Positions 26,557-34,181 of a stretch of 64,000 nt of DNA are shown in pieces. The position numbers and the translations under genes are program-made. Source of the stretch: Streptomyces sp. V1I1 (GTDB taxonomy: Bacteria > Actinomycetota > Actinomycetes > Streptomycetales > Streptomycetaceae); contig NZ_JAUSZH010000001.1 in the NCBI RefSeq assembly GCF_030817355.1, positions 6,706,501 to 6,770,500 on the forward strand, given 5' to 3'. Within the stretch, counting starts at the first letter, position 1. Each line of letters opens with the position of its first letter. A model generated the notes under the pieces. The model worked only from the letters and a program-made list of their open reading frames with translations, was not told the origin of the DNA and made no database searches.

Positions 26557-27579
26557 TCAGCCTTCTTGGAGGGTGGTGAGGCCGTGCTCGATGAAGAGGG
26601 GCACGAGATCGCCGATCCGGTCGAAGCCGGAGCCGACGGTCTGGCCGAGGGTGTAGCGGTAGTGGATGCCCTCGAGGATCACGGCGAGCTTGAACCAGGC
26701 GAAGGCCGTGTACCAGGCGATGGCGGAGGTGTCGCGGCCGGACCGCGCGGCGTACCGCTCGATCAGCTCGGCCGCCTCAGGGTGGCCGGCCGCGCCCGCG
26801 GTGGTGCTGACGGGGGAGTCGGGCAGTTCCAGCTCGACGCTGTACATCGCCAGCAGCCCGAGATCGGTCAGCGGATCGCCGAGCGTCGACATCTCCCAGT
26901 CGAGGATCGCCTTGATGCGGTCGTCCGGGCCCACCAGGACGTTGTCCAAGCGGTAGTCGCCGTGGATGACTGTGGGAGCGGGGGACGCGGGCAGCTCGCG
27001 GCCGAGCGCGGCGTGCAGCTCGTCGATACCGGCCAGTTCGCGGTTGCGGGAGGCGTCCAGCTGCTTGCCCCAGCGGCGCAGCTGCCGGTCGAGAAAGCCC
27101 TCGGGCCGCCCGAAGTCGCCGAGACCCACCGACTCGGGGTCCACGGCGTGCAGTTCGACCAGGGTGTCGACCAGGCCGAGGACCGCGTCCCTGGTGCGCT
27201 CGGGGCCGAGCTGGGCCAGCTCCTCGGCCGTGCGGTACGGAGTGCCGTCCACGAACTCCATGACGTAGAACGGCGATCCGATCACCGACTCGTCTTCGCA
27301 GAACAGCACCGGCTCGGGCACCGGCACGGCGGTCGGGTACAGCGCGCTGATCACCCGGTGCTCGCGCTTCATGTCGTGCGCGGTGGCCAGTACGTGCCCG
27401 AGCGGGGGCCGGCGGACGATCCAGCGGCCGGTGCCGTCGGTGACGGAGTACGTGAGATTGGAGCGGCCGCCCTGGATCAGCCGGACGCTGAGCGGTCCGC
27501 TCACCAGACCCGGCCGCTCGCGGTCGAGATAACCGCGCAGCTGCTCGGGATCGAGGCCTGGCGGCGGGACTGAGCTCAT
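26557..27579 (-). CDS. APH-family phosphotransferase, ACAD10/11 kinase-domain homologue
   Basis: 340-aa protein with the aminoglycoside-phosphotransferase kinase fold. The Brenner motif is HGDYRLDN (H206 to N213, catalytic D208), and the metal-binding region is ILDWEMSTLGDPLTDLG with D227, matching the signature found in the kinase domain of ACAD10/11. Substrate is probably a 4-hydroxyacyl-CoA rather than an antibiotic, because the gene is followed after 8 bases by the ACAD11-like dehydrogenase. ATG 27579 has GGAGGTG upstream. The operator-like palindrome at 27623-27640 is 44 bases upstream. A separate small LvaB-like subunit was not seen nearby. Confidence 0.88.
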   Translation of the reverse strand: MSSVPPPGLDPEQLRGYLDRERPGLVSGPLSVRLIQGGRSNLTYSVTDGTGRWIVRRPPLGHVLATAHDMKREHRVISALYPTAVPVPEPVLFCEDESVIGSPFYVMEFVDGTPYRTAEELAQLGPERTRDAVLGLVDTLVELHAVDPESVGLGDFGRPEGFLDRQLRRWGKQLDASRNRELAGIDELHAALGRELPASPAPTVIHGDYRLDNVLVGPDDRIKAILDWEMSTLGDPLTDLGLLAMYSVELELPDSPVSTTAGAAGHPEAAELIERYAARSGRDTSAIAWYTAFAWFKLAVILEGIHYRYTLGQTVGSGFDRIGDLVPLFIEHGLTTLQEG

Positions 27580-27622
27580 TGGGGGCACCTCCGGGGCGCG
27601 GGTGGACCGGTCCCGGTCATGA

Positions 27623-27640
27623 TGACCGACCAGTCGGTAT
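27623..27640. promoter_or_regulatory. TetR-type operator, minus-strand ATACCGACTGGTCGGTCA
   Basis: Read on the minus strand, the first 16 bases are ATACCGACTGGTCGGT, the fullest version of the palindrome also seen at 7083 and 22126. It lies 44 bases upstream of the kinase gene. It is the third probable target of the TetR at 24625-25218. Confidence 0.65.
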
Positions 27641-27705
27641 GTAGTCCAGTGCGTGGCCGGAACCCAGGCCTGGATCACAGGCGGGGCACCACTCGGGCGT
27701 GGCAG

Positions 27706-27801
27706 GCAGGACTCAAGCGGGGCAGGACTCAAGCGGGGCAGGACCACGGCGGGGCAGGACTCAAGCGGGGCAGGACCACGGCGGGGCGGGACTCAGGCGT
27801 G
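27706..27801. repeat. 16-bp tandem repeat array, six units
   Basis: Units of GCAGGACTCAAGCGGG alternate with GCAGGACCACGGCGGG; six copies in exact 16-base register. The last, diverged unit overlaps the final codons and stop of the MBL hydrolase gene (27793-27795). The array therefore lies between that stop and the operator of the kinase operon, in transcribed or spacer DNA. Confidence 0.85.
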
Positions 27802-28704
27802 GCAGGCCACAGGAACCCCGCCGTTCATCTCGGCCATGTCGCCGAACACGGCGGCGGCGTCCAGCGGCGAGCCCTCCGGCTTCCCGTCCAGCTCCGCGTA
27901 CGCCCGGTGCAGATTCGCCACCAGTCGTTCGCTCTCCCGCAGTTCGGCGAAGACCCCGAGATCCGCCTCGCGCGCCGTCTCCAGCGGAGTGAGTCCCTTG
28001 GCGTGCCCCTGCTGGGCCAGCTCCGCGACGTACCGCAGATAACGCTCCGTGGCGTCGTACGCGGACGGGTCGGTGATCGGGCCGTGGCCGGGCACGACCG
28101 TCGTCGCGTCCAGCGAGCGCAGCACGTCCAGCGCCCGCAGCGACCCGCTCAGCGAGCCCATCGGGATGAACGGGGTGCCGCCCTGGAAGATCAGGTCCCC
28201 GGTGAAGACCACCCGCTGTCCCGGCAGATGCACGACCGTGTCACCGGGGGTGTGCGCCACGCCGCCGGGGTGGATGAGGCGCACCTCGACGTCCGAGACA
28301 TGGATGGTGAGCCGGTCGCTGTACGTCATGGTGGGGGCGGCGATCGTGATGTCGCCGAAGTCGGTCTGCGGCCACAGGAGATGGAGCTGGTGCCCGGCCG
28401 CGAGCACTTCGCTGCGGCAGGAGTCGTGCCCGATCACCACGGCTTCGGGGAAGACTCCGTTGCCGTAGGTGTGGTCGCCGTGGTGGTGCGTATTGACGAC
28501 GGTGCGCGGCAGCGGGAAGCCCGCCTCGAGGATCGCTTCACGCAGCGCCCGCGCGCGCCGTTCGGTGGCGGCGGTGTCGACGAGGAGTGTCGATTCCCCG
28601 TCGCTGACGAATCCCGCGTTGTTGAGACACCAGCCGCCGTCCGGCTGGACGTAGGCGTGCACTTCTGGCGTGAGCTGGACGGTGTACGGATCTGTCGCGG
28701 ACAA
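27793..28704 (-). CDS. MBL-fold metallo-hydrolase
   Basis: Metallo-beta-lactamase-fold hydrolase of 303 aa with the metal motif THHHGDHTYGNG (HxHxDH type, near residue 72). Further ligands are probably His in IHPGGVAHTPGD, Asp in VFTGDLIFQGG and His in VVPGHGPITD. The family includes thioesterases, lactonases and quinone-related hydrolases, so the substrate is open. The start appears to be TTG at 28704, which has GGGGGAG six bases upstream; no ATG or GTG with a ribosome site gives the complete N-terminus. It lies upstream of the kinase/ACAD operon on the same strand, but an operator and a repeat array intervene. Confidence 0.82.
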   Translation of the reverse strand: MSATDPYTVQLTPEVHAYVQPDGGWCLNNAGFVSDGESTLLVDTAATERRARALREAILEAGFPLPRTVVNTHHHGDHTYGNGVFPEAVVIGHDSCRSEVLAAGHQLHLLWPQTDFGDITIAAPTMTYSDRLTIHVSDVEVRLIHPGGVAHTPGDTVVHLPGQRVVFTGDLIFQGGTPFIPMGSLSGSLRALDVLRSLDATTVVPGHGPITDPSAYDATERYLRYVAELAQQGHAKGLTPLETAREADLGVFAELRESERLVANLHRAYAELDGKPEGSPLDAAAVFGDMAEMNGGVPVACHA

Positions 28705-28799
28705 CTGCGCTCCCCCGAGTCAAGGCCGAACCGGTCAGGAGGAGACTGCCACTCGGCCCGGCCCGGGGGAAGTTGGACGAGTCGGCTCACGGGGTCGGC

Positions 28800-29096
28800 T
28801 CAGTGGTCGTCCCAGTGCCCGTCGTGCTCGGCGTGCCGGTGTCCGTCGTGGGCGTAGTCGACGTGGTCCCCGTGCTCCATGGCGGGGTGGCCACAGTGGG
28901 GTCCGTGCTCGTGGACGTGCCCGCTGTGCGAGACATGCTCGCCGGGCTCGCACTCGTCCCAGTGGCCGGAGTGCGCCTTGTGGAGATGGCCGTCGTGCGC
29001 GTAGTCGACGTGATCGCCGTGCGCGATCTCGGGATGCCCGCAGGTCGGTCCGTGATTGTGCTCGTGCGTGGGGTGTTCTTGGTGGGGAACCGCCAT
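28800..29096 (-). CDS. small His-rich putative metal-binding protein with internal duplication
   Basis: 98-aa protein in which about a quarter of the residues are His, with many Asp/Glu and three Cys. It consists of two copies of an approximately 43-residue unit, each containing HGPxCGHP, HGDHVDYAHDGH and a GHWD ending. No signal peptide or membrane segment is seen, so it is probably a cytoplasmic metal store or chaperone for Ni, Zn or Cu. This is inference from composition. Start set at ATG 29096 with AAGGTGAG upstream; a GTG at 29105 is possible. Two DUF202 membrane proteins lie just upstream on the same strand. Confidence 0.7.
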   Translation of the reverse strand: MAVPHQEHPTHEHNHGPTCGHPEIAHGDHVDYAHDGHLHKAHSGHWDECEPGEHVSHSGHVHEHGPHCGHPAMEHGDHVDYAHDGHRHAEHDGHWDDH

Positions 29097-29166
29097 GGTG
29101 CTCACCTTTGATGCGATTCACGGCATTTATCGCTGTCCAGGCTAGTCTTCGACGCCCTGCCTGTCG

Positions 29167-29484
29167 TCACACCACCATCGCGACGGCGAACCCGGCCAGC
29201 GCGACCGTACAGGCCACGGCCGCCAGCGCCGTCCGCGCCGACAGCACCTGCGGCGTGGGCCGGGCGCCCAGCGCGTGCACCCGCCGGTGAGCCACCCGCA
29301 GAAAGCCCAGCCAGACCAGTGCGCTGAGCGCCACCGCGACGAAACCGGCCGCGCTCAGATCGCCGCCCGCCGCCTGCCGGGCCGCGAGCACGGCCGCCAC
29401 GGTGTATGTCAGCGTGGTCCTGCGCCACGCCAGCCGGGTCCGCTCGGGCTGGAGCCCCGGATCCCGCTCGGGCACGGCCGTCAA
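29167..29484 (-). CDS. DUF202 (YidH-like) small membrane protein
   Basis: 105 aa with the DUF202 signature near the N-terminus (LQPERTRLAWRRTTLTYTVAAVLAAR). Three hydrophobic helices end in VALAGFAVAMVV. Function of the family is unknown. It overlaps the preceding DUF202 gene by four bases, indicating translational coupling, and lies 70 bases upstream of the His-rich protein. Confidence 0.82.
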   Translation of the reverse strand: MTAVPERDPGLQPERTRLAWRRTTLTYTVAAVLAARQAAGGDLSAAGFVAVALSALVWLGFLRVAHRRVHALGARPTPQVLSARTALAAVACTVALAGFAVAMVV

Positions 29485-29879
29485 CGGCCGCCCTCCCAGC
29501 CGAACAGCACGACAACCACCATCGCCACCGCCACGACGGCCACCACGACACTCAGCAGGACCGGGAACCGGGACACGGGCAGATCCTCACCCCGCCGCAT
29601 GGCGCGCTCGCAGCGCACCCAGTGATTGACGGCCCGCAGCGCGCACAGCACCCCGGCGCCGAGCAGCCCGAGCGCCATCCCCGCCCGCACTCCCCAGGGC
29701 AGGTCCGGCAGGAACTGATCGACGGCGAACCCGCCGCCGATGAGCGCGAGCGCCGTACGCAGCCAGGCGAGGAAGGTCCGCTCATTGGCGAGCGAGAACC
29801 GGTAGTCGGGGGTCTCGCCCTCCTCACGCACCCGCCGGGGCGCGAACCACAGCCGCAGGCTCTGTCCGAAGTCGCTCAC
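29481..29879 (-). CDS. DUF202 (YidH-like) membrane protein, first of a pair
   Basis: About 132 aa, three to four hydrophobic helices, with YRFSLANERTFLAWLRTALALIGGG, the YidH/DUF202 signature in which Arg and Glu enter the first helix. The C-terminus is strongly hydrophobic (FPVLLSVVVAVVAVAMVVVV). GTG 29879 is preferred because AGGTAGG lies at suitable distance; a GTG at 29888 is too close to it. Tandem DUF202 genes are common in actinobacteria; their role is unknown. Confidence 0.82.
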   Translation of the reverse strand: MSDFGQSLRLWFAPRRVREEGETPDYRFSLANERTFLAWLRTALALIGGGFAVDQFLPDLPWGVRAGMALGLLGAGVLCALRAVNHWVRCERAMRRGEDLPVSRFPVLLSVVVAVVAVAMVVVVLFGWEGGR

Positions 29880-29927
29880 GCGTCGCACCCTACCTGCGGA
29901 TTTGTCAGCGGCCCCGGTGAGCCCGAC

Positions 29928-30437
29928 TCAACCCGCGCCGTGCGCCCGCAGCCGTTCGTACGCAGCGAGTCCGTCCGGCGTCCACTCCCACTCGGTGAGT
30001 CGCCGCTCGAGTTCCTCCGGCGGCAGGAAGTCGTACCAGGCGACCTCCTCGGCCTGTGGGTTCACCGGCAGCTCGCAGCGCACCTCGTACACAGCCGACC
30101 ACCAGGTCTGATCGCCGCTCTCGTAAAGGAACTTGAACAGCGGTGCGGGCTGGGGGAGTCCGGACACCCCCAGCTCCTCCTCGGCCTCGCGCAGCGCCGC
30201 CGCGTCGTAGCTTTCGCCCGCGCCGACGACGCCGCCCACGAACATGTCGTACAGCGAAGGGAAGACCAGCTTCGTCGGCGTACGACGATGGACGAAGATC
30301 CGGCCCTGCGCGTCCCTGACCAGGATGAACGCGCAGCGGTGACGCATTCCGCGCGCGTACGCCTCGCCGCGGGGCGCCTGGCCGATCACCTCGTCCTGCT
30401 CGTCGACGATGTCCAGGATTTCGTCAGCGGGAGTCAT
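29928..30437 (-). CDS. NUDIX hydrolase
   Basis: 169-aa NUDIX-fold enzyme that hydrolyses a nucleoside-diphosphate-linked compound. The NUDIX box is complete: GGVVGAGESYDAAALREAEEELGV (about residues 68-91, with Gly, Arg-Glu and Glu-Glu at the expected spacing). ATG 30437 has GGAG directly upstream. It is divergent from the FAD dehydrogenase at 30534. It resembles the isopentenyl-isomerase-like NUDIX group (RHRCAFILVRDAQGRIFVHRR) but lacks that enzyme's length; the substrate is unknown. Confidence 0.88.
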   Translation of the reverse strand: MTPADEILDIVDEQDEVIGQAPRGEAYARGMRHRCAFILVRDAQGRIFVHRRTPTKLVFPSLYDMFVGGVVGAGESYDAAALREAEEELGVSGLPQPAPLFKFLYESGDQTWWSAVYEVRCELPVNPQAEEVAWYDFLPPEELERRLTEWEWTPDGLAAYERLRAHGAG

Positions 30438-30533
30438 GCTCCAATCCAATCACCGGCGAACGGTTGACGAGTTACTGCCCCGTACAGAAGATCGGTCCCA
30501 TCGCACTCCGGCCCCCGGACAAGGATGGAACCC

Positions 30534-32189
30534 ATGGCGTACGACGCTGATGTGATCGTGATCGGGGCAGGTCTCGCGGGCCTGGTGGCCACCGCGGAGC
30601 TCGTCGACGCCGGGCGCAAGGTCATCCTGCTCGACCAGGAGCCGGAGCAGTCGATCGGCGGTCAGGCGCACTGGTCCTTCGGCGGACTGTTCTTCGTCGA
30701 CTCGCCCGAGCAGCGCCGGATGCGGATAAAGGACAGCCGGGCACTCGCGTTCCAGGACTGGCTCGGCACGGCGGGCTTCGACCGCGACGAGGACCGGTGG
30801 CCGCGCCAATGGGCCGAGGCGTACATCGACTTCGCGTCCGGCGAGAAGCGGTCCTGGCTGCACGCGCAGGGGATGCGGTTCTTCCCGGTCGTCGGCTGGG
30901 CCGAGCGTGGCGGCTACGACGCCACCGGCCACGGCAACTCCGTACCGCGTTTCCACATCACCTGGGGGACGGGCCCCGGCGTCGTCGCCCCCTTCGAACG
31001 GCGCGTCCGGGAAGGCGTGGCGCACGGCCTCGTCCAGCTGAAGTTCCGCCACCGCGTCACCGGCCTGAGCAGCAACGCCGGCGCGCTGGACACAGTGAGC
31101 GGCGAGGTCCTTGAGCCGTCCGACGCCGAGCGAGGCACAGCGAGCAGCCGAGAGGTCGCCGGAGCCTTCGAGTTCCGGGCCCAGGCGGTGATCGTCACCT
31201 CGGGCGGCATCGGCGGCAACCACGATCTCGTACGCGCCCAGTGGCCAGACCGGCTCGGCACCCCGCCCGACAAGATGCTCTCCGGCGTCCCCGCACACGT
31301 CGACGGGCTGATGCTCGGCATCGCGGAGCGAGCCGGCGCGAGCCACATCAACCGCGACCGGATGTGGCACTACACCGAAGGCATCGAGAACTGGAACCCG
31401 ATCTGGGCCAGGCACGGCATCCGGATCCTGCCCGGCCCGTCGTCGCTCTGGCTGGACGCGCGCGGCAAGCGGCTGCCCGTCCCGCTCTTCCCCGGCTTCG
31501 ACACCCTCGGCACGCTCGAGCACATCATGAAGTCCGGCTACGGCTACACCTGGTTCGTGCTCGACCAGAAGATCATCGGCAAGGAGTTCGCGCTGTCGGG
31601 CTCCGAGCAGAACCCCGACCTGACGGGCAAGTCGATCCGCGACGTGATCGGGCGCGCCAGGGCGGATGTGCCGGGACCGGTGAAGGCGTTCATGGACAAC
31701 GGCGTGGACTTCGTCGTCGAGAAAGACCTCGCCGCTCTCGTACGGGGCATGAACGCGCTCACCAAGGAGCCGCTGATCGACGAGGCCGAGCTGCGGCGCG
31801 AGATCACCGCGCGGGACCGGGAGATCAAGAACCCGTTCACCAAGGACCTCCAGGTCACGGCCATCCGAGGGGCCCGCAAGTATCTGGGCGACAAGCTCAT
31901 CCGCACGGCCGCACCGCACCGCATCCTCGACCCCAAGGCCGGACCGCTGATCGCCGTACGGCTGAACATCCTCACCCGCAAGTCGCTCGGCGGCCTGGAG
32001 ACGGACCTCGCCTCGCGAGTGCTGGCGGAGGGCGGCGAGCCGCTGCCGGGGCTGTACGCGGCGGGCGAGGCGGCGGGTTTCGGCGGCGGGGGTGTGCATG
32101 GGTACCGCTCGTTGGAGGGGACGTTCTTGGGGGGCTGCATGTTCTCGGGGCGCGCGGCGGGGCGAGCGGCGGCGAAGGCGGTCGCATAG
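30534..32189 (+). CDS. FAD-binding dehydrogenase (ketosteroid-dehydrogenase-like)
   Basis: 551-aa flavoprotein of the FAD_binding_2 family. The N-terminal dinucleotide loop VIVIGAGLAGLVATAEL is near residues 6-22, and a second FAD-contacting segment, LYAAGEAAGFGGGGVHGYRSLEGTFLGG, is near the C-terminus, as in 3-oxosteroid 1-dehydrogenases and fumarate-reductase-like enzymes. Start at ATG 30534 because AAGGATGG lies six bases upstream; ATG 30525 lies within that site. The substrate is unknown and no steroid genes surround it. It is followed by dispersed GC repeats acting as a terminator. Confidence 0.88.
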   Translation: MAYDADVIVIGAGLAGLVATAELVDAGRKVILLDQEPEQSIGGQAHWSFGGLFFVDSPEQRRMRIKDSRALAFQDWLGTAGFDRDEDRWPRQWAEAYIDFASGEKRSWLHAQGMRFFPVVGWAERGGYDATGHGNSVPRFHITWGTGPGVVAPFERRVREGVAHGLVQLKFRHRVTGLSSNAGALDTVSGEVLEPSDAERGTASSREVAGAFEFRAQAVIVTSGGIGGNHDLVRAQWPDRLGTPPDKMLSGVPAHVDGLMLGIAERAGASHINRDRMWHYTEGIENWNPIWARHGIRILPGPSSLWLDARGKRLPVPLFPGFDTLGTLEHIMKSGYGYTWFVLDQKIIGKEFALSGSEQNPDLTGKSIRDVIGRARADVPGPVKAFMDNGVDFVVEKDLAALVRGMNALTKEPLIDEAELRREITARDREIKNPFTKDLQVTAIRGARKYLGDKLIRTAAPHRILDPKAGPLIAVRLNILTRKSLGGLETDLASRVLAEGGEPLPGLYAAGEAAGFGGGGVHGYRSLEGTFLGGCMFSGRAAGRAAAKAVA

Positions 32190-32191
32190 CC

Positions 32192-32284
32192 GGGGCGCGG
32201 GTGCGGGGCTTGGGGCGGAGCCCCAATTTCAGCCTCGCCGGCGTTTGAGGCGCGGGGTCTGGGGCGGAGCCCCAGTTACGGGAA
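32192..32284. repeat. dispersed GC repeats forming hairpins after FAD dehydrogenase
   Basis: Two copies of a TGGGGCGGAGCCCCA-type hairpin (near 32210 and 32260) surround the module CAGCCTCGCCGGCGTTTGAGG. The same modules occur at 6660-7035 and 25300-25325. They probably end the FAD dehydrogenase transcript. Confidence 0.65.
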
Positions 32285-32314
32285 GGGGAGGGTAGCGGAG
32301 AACCACCGCACACC

Positions 32315-32737
32315 CTAGAACCGCTCCACCACCCGGAACCTCTCCGCCACCACCAGCGTCCCGTCGTCCACCACGAACCCCGGTTCCCCCAGCGCCTCCC
32401 GCATCTCATCCCCGTGCCAGAACGCCTCATGCCCCGCGCGCCACTCCGCCACCGACGTGTACCCCTCGCCCTCGTCCAGCGCGTGCTGCAGATCGACCTC
32501 CCCGAGCCGCAGCACCCGTACCTCCGTCAGCTCGATCACCGCGACCTCCCGACCGTCCGAGTCGATCAGCGCCGACCGCTCGCCGACCGGCGGCAGCTCC
32601 TCCTTCTCCGCCTCGTACTCCGCGAGGAGCCCTGTCGTCGAGACCTTCTGGCCGGACAGCACGGCGGCCACCAACTGGTCGCGCAGCGGCCCGGGGTAGG
32701 CGAGCAGATACGGCTTCAGCGGTTCCCGGTTCTCCAT
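32315..32737 (-). CDS. ASCH-domain protein
   Basis: 140-aa protein made of one ASCH (PUA-like) domain. A K-rich loop SGQKVSTTGLLAEYE near residues 25-40 is followed by a strand pair (VAVIELTEVRVLRLGEV) and YTSVAEWRAGHEAFW, a typical ASCH ending. The domain is thought to bind RNA or modified nucleosides and some members are amidohydrolases for acetylcytidine. ATG 32737 was chosen as the first codon giving the full domain. It is divergent from the molybdoenzyme at 32823. Confidence 0.85.
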   Translation of the reverse strand: MENREPLKPYLLAYPGPLRDQLVAAVLSGQKVSTTGLLAEYEAEKEELPPVGERSALIDSDGREVAVIELTEVRVLRLGEVDLQHALDEGEGYTSVAEWRAGHEAFWHGDEMREALGEPGFVVDDGTLVVAERFRVVERF

Positions 32738-32822
32738 GGGGCCAGCGTACGAAGTGTGACGGAAGTCTGACGCGTAGCCGATTTTCCTGGCGTCGAGCAG
32801 CCCCGAGTGTTCGAATCGAAGC

Positions 32823-33548
32823 GTGACCACACACCAACCCGACACCGAGGGCGCCCCCGTCGGGCGCCGCCTGGTGCTCGGCATGCTCGGGCTCGGCGCG
32901 GCCGGCGTCGCGGGGGCTCCGTATCTGCAGCGCGGGCTCGAATCCCTCCTCGGCGCGGCCTCCGACAAGGACCCGACCGGGCTGACCGGGCTGCTGCCCA
33001 ACGGCGGCGGCTTCCGCTACTACTCGGTCGCCTCCTCCGTGCCGCACAAGGACGAGCAGAGCTACCGGCTGACCGTCGACGGGCTGGTCGACCGCCCCGC
33101 GACGTACACCCTCGACGCGCTGCGCAAGCTGCCGCAGACCCGTGTCGTACGCGACGTTCAGTGCGTCACCGGCTGGCGCGTCCCCGACACCCCCTTCTCG
33201 GGTGTCAGGCTGTCGCTGCTGCTGGACGCCGCCGGCGTACGCCCGCAGGGCAAGGCGATCCGCTTCACCTGCTTCGACGGCGCCTACAGCGAAAGCCTCA
33301 CGCTCCCGCAGGCGCGCCGCGACGATGTGCTGGTCTGTCTGCAGATGCAGGACAAGCCGGTCAGCCACTCGCACGGCGGCCCGGTCCGGCTGTATGTCGC
33401 GCCGATGTACTTCTACAAGTCGGCGAAATGGCTCTCCGGGATCACCGTCACCTCCGACGTCCAGCCCGGCTACTGGGAGGAGCGGGGATATGACGTCGAC
33501 GCCTGGGTCGGCCGGTCCAACGGCCGCAGCGACACCCCCACCGTCTGA
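32823..33548 (+). CDS. molybdopterin-dependent oxidoreductase (MsrP/sulfite-oxidase-like), Tat signal
   Basis: 241-aa periplasmic-type molybdoenzyme of the sulfite oxidase fold. It has a twin-Arg segment GRRLVLGMLGLGAAG at residues 14-28 and the molybdenum-ligating C114 in RDVQCVTGWRV. The conserved GVRLSLLLDAAGV and HGGPVRLYVAPMYFYKSAKWL stretches resemble YedY/MsrP. The start is GTG 32823. The next gene, a membrane cytochrome b, begins inside it, so the two are translationally coupled and probably form an electron chain from the quinone pool to the molybdoenzyme, as MsrQ does for MsrP. Role may be repair of oxidised methionine or reduction of an unknown oxide. Confidence 0.88.
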   Translation: MTTHQPDTEGAPVGRRLVLGMLGLGAAGVAGAPYLQRGLESLLGAASDKDPTGLTGLLPNGGGFRYYSVASSVPHKDEQSYRLTVDGLVDRPATYTLDALRKLPQTRVVRDVQCVTGWRVPDTPFSGVRLSLLLDAAGVRPQGKAIRFTCFDGAYSESLTLPQARRDDVLVCLQMQDKPVSHSHGGPVRLYVAPMYFYKSAKWLSGITVTSDVQPGYWEERGYDVDAWVGRSNGRSDTPTV

Positions 33549-34152
33549 ACGGCCCGCGCGCGTACGGCGGTTCAGCCGCGCCGAGCGCTGGGTACACCGC
33601 ACGACCGCCGGGCTGATGCTGCTGTGTGTGGCGACCGCCGCGGCCCTGTACGTACCGCAGATCGCCGAACTCGTCGGCCGCCGCTATCTGGTGGTCACCC
33701 TCCACGAGTGGTCGGGGCTGCTGCTCCCCGTGCCGTTCCTGCTCGGGCTCGGCTCGCGCGCCTTCCGGGCCGATCTGCGCAGACTGAACCGCTTCGGGCG
33801 GCACGACCGGACGTGGCTGCGCGCGGCCAGGCGGCGCGACCACCGGCCCGAGTCCCGTCCCGCGGGCAAGTTCAACGCCGGGCAGAAGGTCTACTCGGCG
33901 TGGATCGCGGGCGCGGTCCTGGTGATGCTCGCGACCGGGCTGCTGATGTGGTTCACCTCGCTCGCGCCGTTGGTGTGGCGTACGAGCGCGACCTTTGTGC
34001 ACGACTGGCTGTCGCTCGCCGTCGGCATCGTGCTCTTCGGACACATTGGAATGGCGCTCGCCGACCCGGAGGCACGGAGGGGTATGCGTACCGGGTCGGT
34101 CGAGCGCCCGTGGGCGGAGCGGGAGCACCCGCTGTGGCTGAAGGACGAGTAG
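33490..34152 (+). CDS. cytochrome b-type membrane partner of the molybdoenzyme
   Basis: 220-aa protein with four membrane helices. Candidate heme-ligand histidines are in FSRAERWVHRTTAGLML, VTLHEWSGLL, FVHDWLSLAVG and VLFGHIGMAL, a pattern of the cytochrome b561/formate-dehydrogenase-gamma type. The best start is ATG 33490, preceded by GGGAGGAG, which overlaps the upstream gene by 59 bases. Its N-terminal 20 residues are therefore encoded over the partner's tail. It should receive electrons from quinol and pass them to the exported molybdoenzyme. Confidence 0.85.
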   Translation: MTSTPGSAGPTAAATPPPSERPARVRRFSRAERWVHRTTAGLMLLCVATAAALYVPQIAELVGRRYLVVTLHEWSGLLLPVPFLLGLGSRAFRADLRRLNRFGRHDRTWLRAARRRDHRPESRPAGKFNAGQKVYSAWIAGAVLVMLATGLLMWFTSLAPLVWRTSATFVHDWLSLAVGIVLFGHIGMALADPEARRGMRTGSVERPWAEREHPLWLKDE

Positions 34153-34181
34153 CTCGGCGAGGAGCACGACGAGTAGCTACA

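Noticed and set aside
26557..27579. Aminoglycoside resistance phosphotransferase
   Set aside because: The ILDWEMSTLGDP signature and the adjacent ACAD11-like gene point to the ACAD10/11 kinase family, not antibiotic resistance.
29275..29629. Plus-strand open frames opposite the DUF202 pair
   Set aside because: Both DUF202 proteins have family signatures and overlapping start/stop codons on the minus strand.
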